This document shows positions 13,527 to 13,560 of a stretch of DNA of 13,560 nucleotides, piece after piece (position 1 is the stretch's first letter; every line of letters starts with the position of its first letter). The position numbers were made by a program, and so were the translations under genes. The stretch covers positions 1-13,560 of the forward strand of contig CALDID010000208.1 in assembly GCA_937901865.1 (NCBI GenBank). The letters are read 5' to 3'. This DNA comes from an uncultured Treponema sp. (GTDB lineage: Bacteria; Spirochaetota; Spirochaetia; Treponematales; Treponemataceae). The notes under the pieces were generated by a model. That model did no database searches. It saw only the letters and a program-made list of their open reading frames with translations, and had not been told where the DNA came from.

Positions 13527-13560
13527 AGATCGGAAGAGCGTCGTGTAGGGAAAGAGTGTA
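13527..13560. other. Illumina TruSeq adapter contamination
   Basis: The terminal 34 bases begin AGATCGGAAGAGC and continue as the TruSeq universal adapter (reverse complement) that appears in read-through reads. It is not genomic. It explains why the last gene has no stop and shows that the contig end was not trimmed. Confidence 0.97.

Overview
The window is a 13.6-kb piece of a draft bacterial assembly, with roughly balanced GC. It most likely comes from a spirochaete of the genus Treponema (gut, rumen or oral type). This is inference. It rests on BspA/TpLRR-type leucine-rich repeat proteins, a CsgG-like N-terminal domain on an LRR protein, a protein built from MotA- and FliG-like parts, and an HU-like/DUF4469 protein of the kind common in Bacteroidetes and Treponema. 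There is no rRNA, tRNA, transposase, integrase or CRISPR array. The last 34 bases (13527-13560) are Illumina TruSeq adapter, so the contig truly ends at about 13526, inside a gene.

Layout. (1) 1-2739: a structured leader with a 23-codon ORF, then a secreted CsgG-like/LRR protein. (2) 2740-3056: a gene-free stretch with 23-bp imperfect repeats, inverted repeats, a 28-bp palindrome and a second copy (91% over 80 bp) of the leader at 54-133. (3) 3057-6244: a possible PD-(D/E)XK-like protein and a large zinc-finger/LRR/membrane protein, the latter broken by an apparent frameshift near 3880-3920. (4) 6448-7710: a soluble protein with a MotA-cytoplasmic-loop-like N-terminus and a FliG-C-like C-terminus. 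(5) 7782-9587: a doubtful small ORF, prmC on the minus strand, and a divergent 2H phosphoesterase gene; both divergent promoters sit almost on the start codons. (6) 9588-9821: a promoter followed by a strong intrinsic terminator, forming a leader or small RNA. (7) 9822-13526: a same-strand run of an HU-like/DUF4469 protein, four 23-bp repeats, a small zinc-ribbon protein, two paralogous P-loop GTPases (one with its own C-terminal zinc ribbon) and a zinc-ribbon/helical protein cut off by the contig end.

How the parts may work together. The 10654-13526 genes are closely spaced, each with a ribosome binding site except possibly the second GTPase. They share zinc ribbons and a GTPase pair, so they look like one functional unit, possibly a membrane- or nucleic-acid-associated GTPase system. 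The LRR genes look like accessory, fast-evolving genes sharing repeated leader DNA. The MotA/FliG-like protein has no transmembrane helices and lacks the usual FliG torque-helix charges, so it is unlikely to be a normal motor part.
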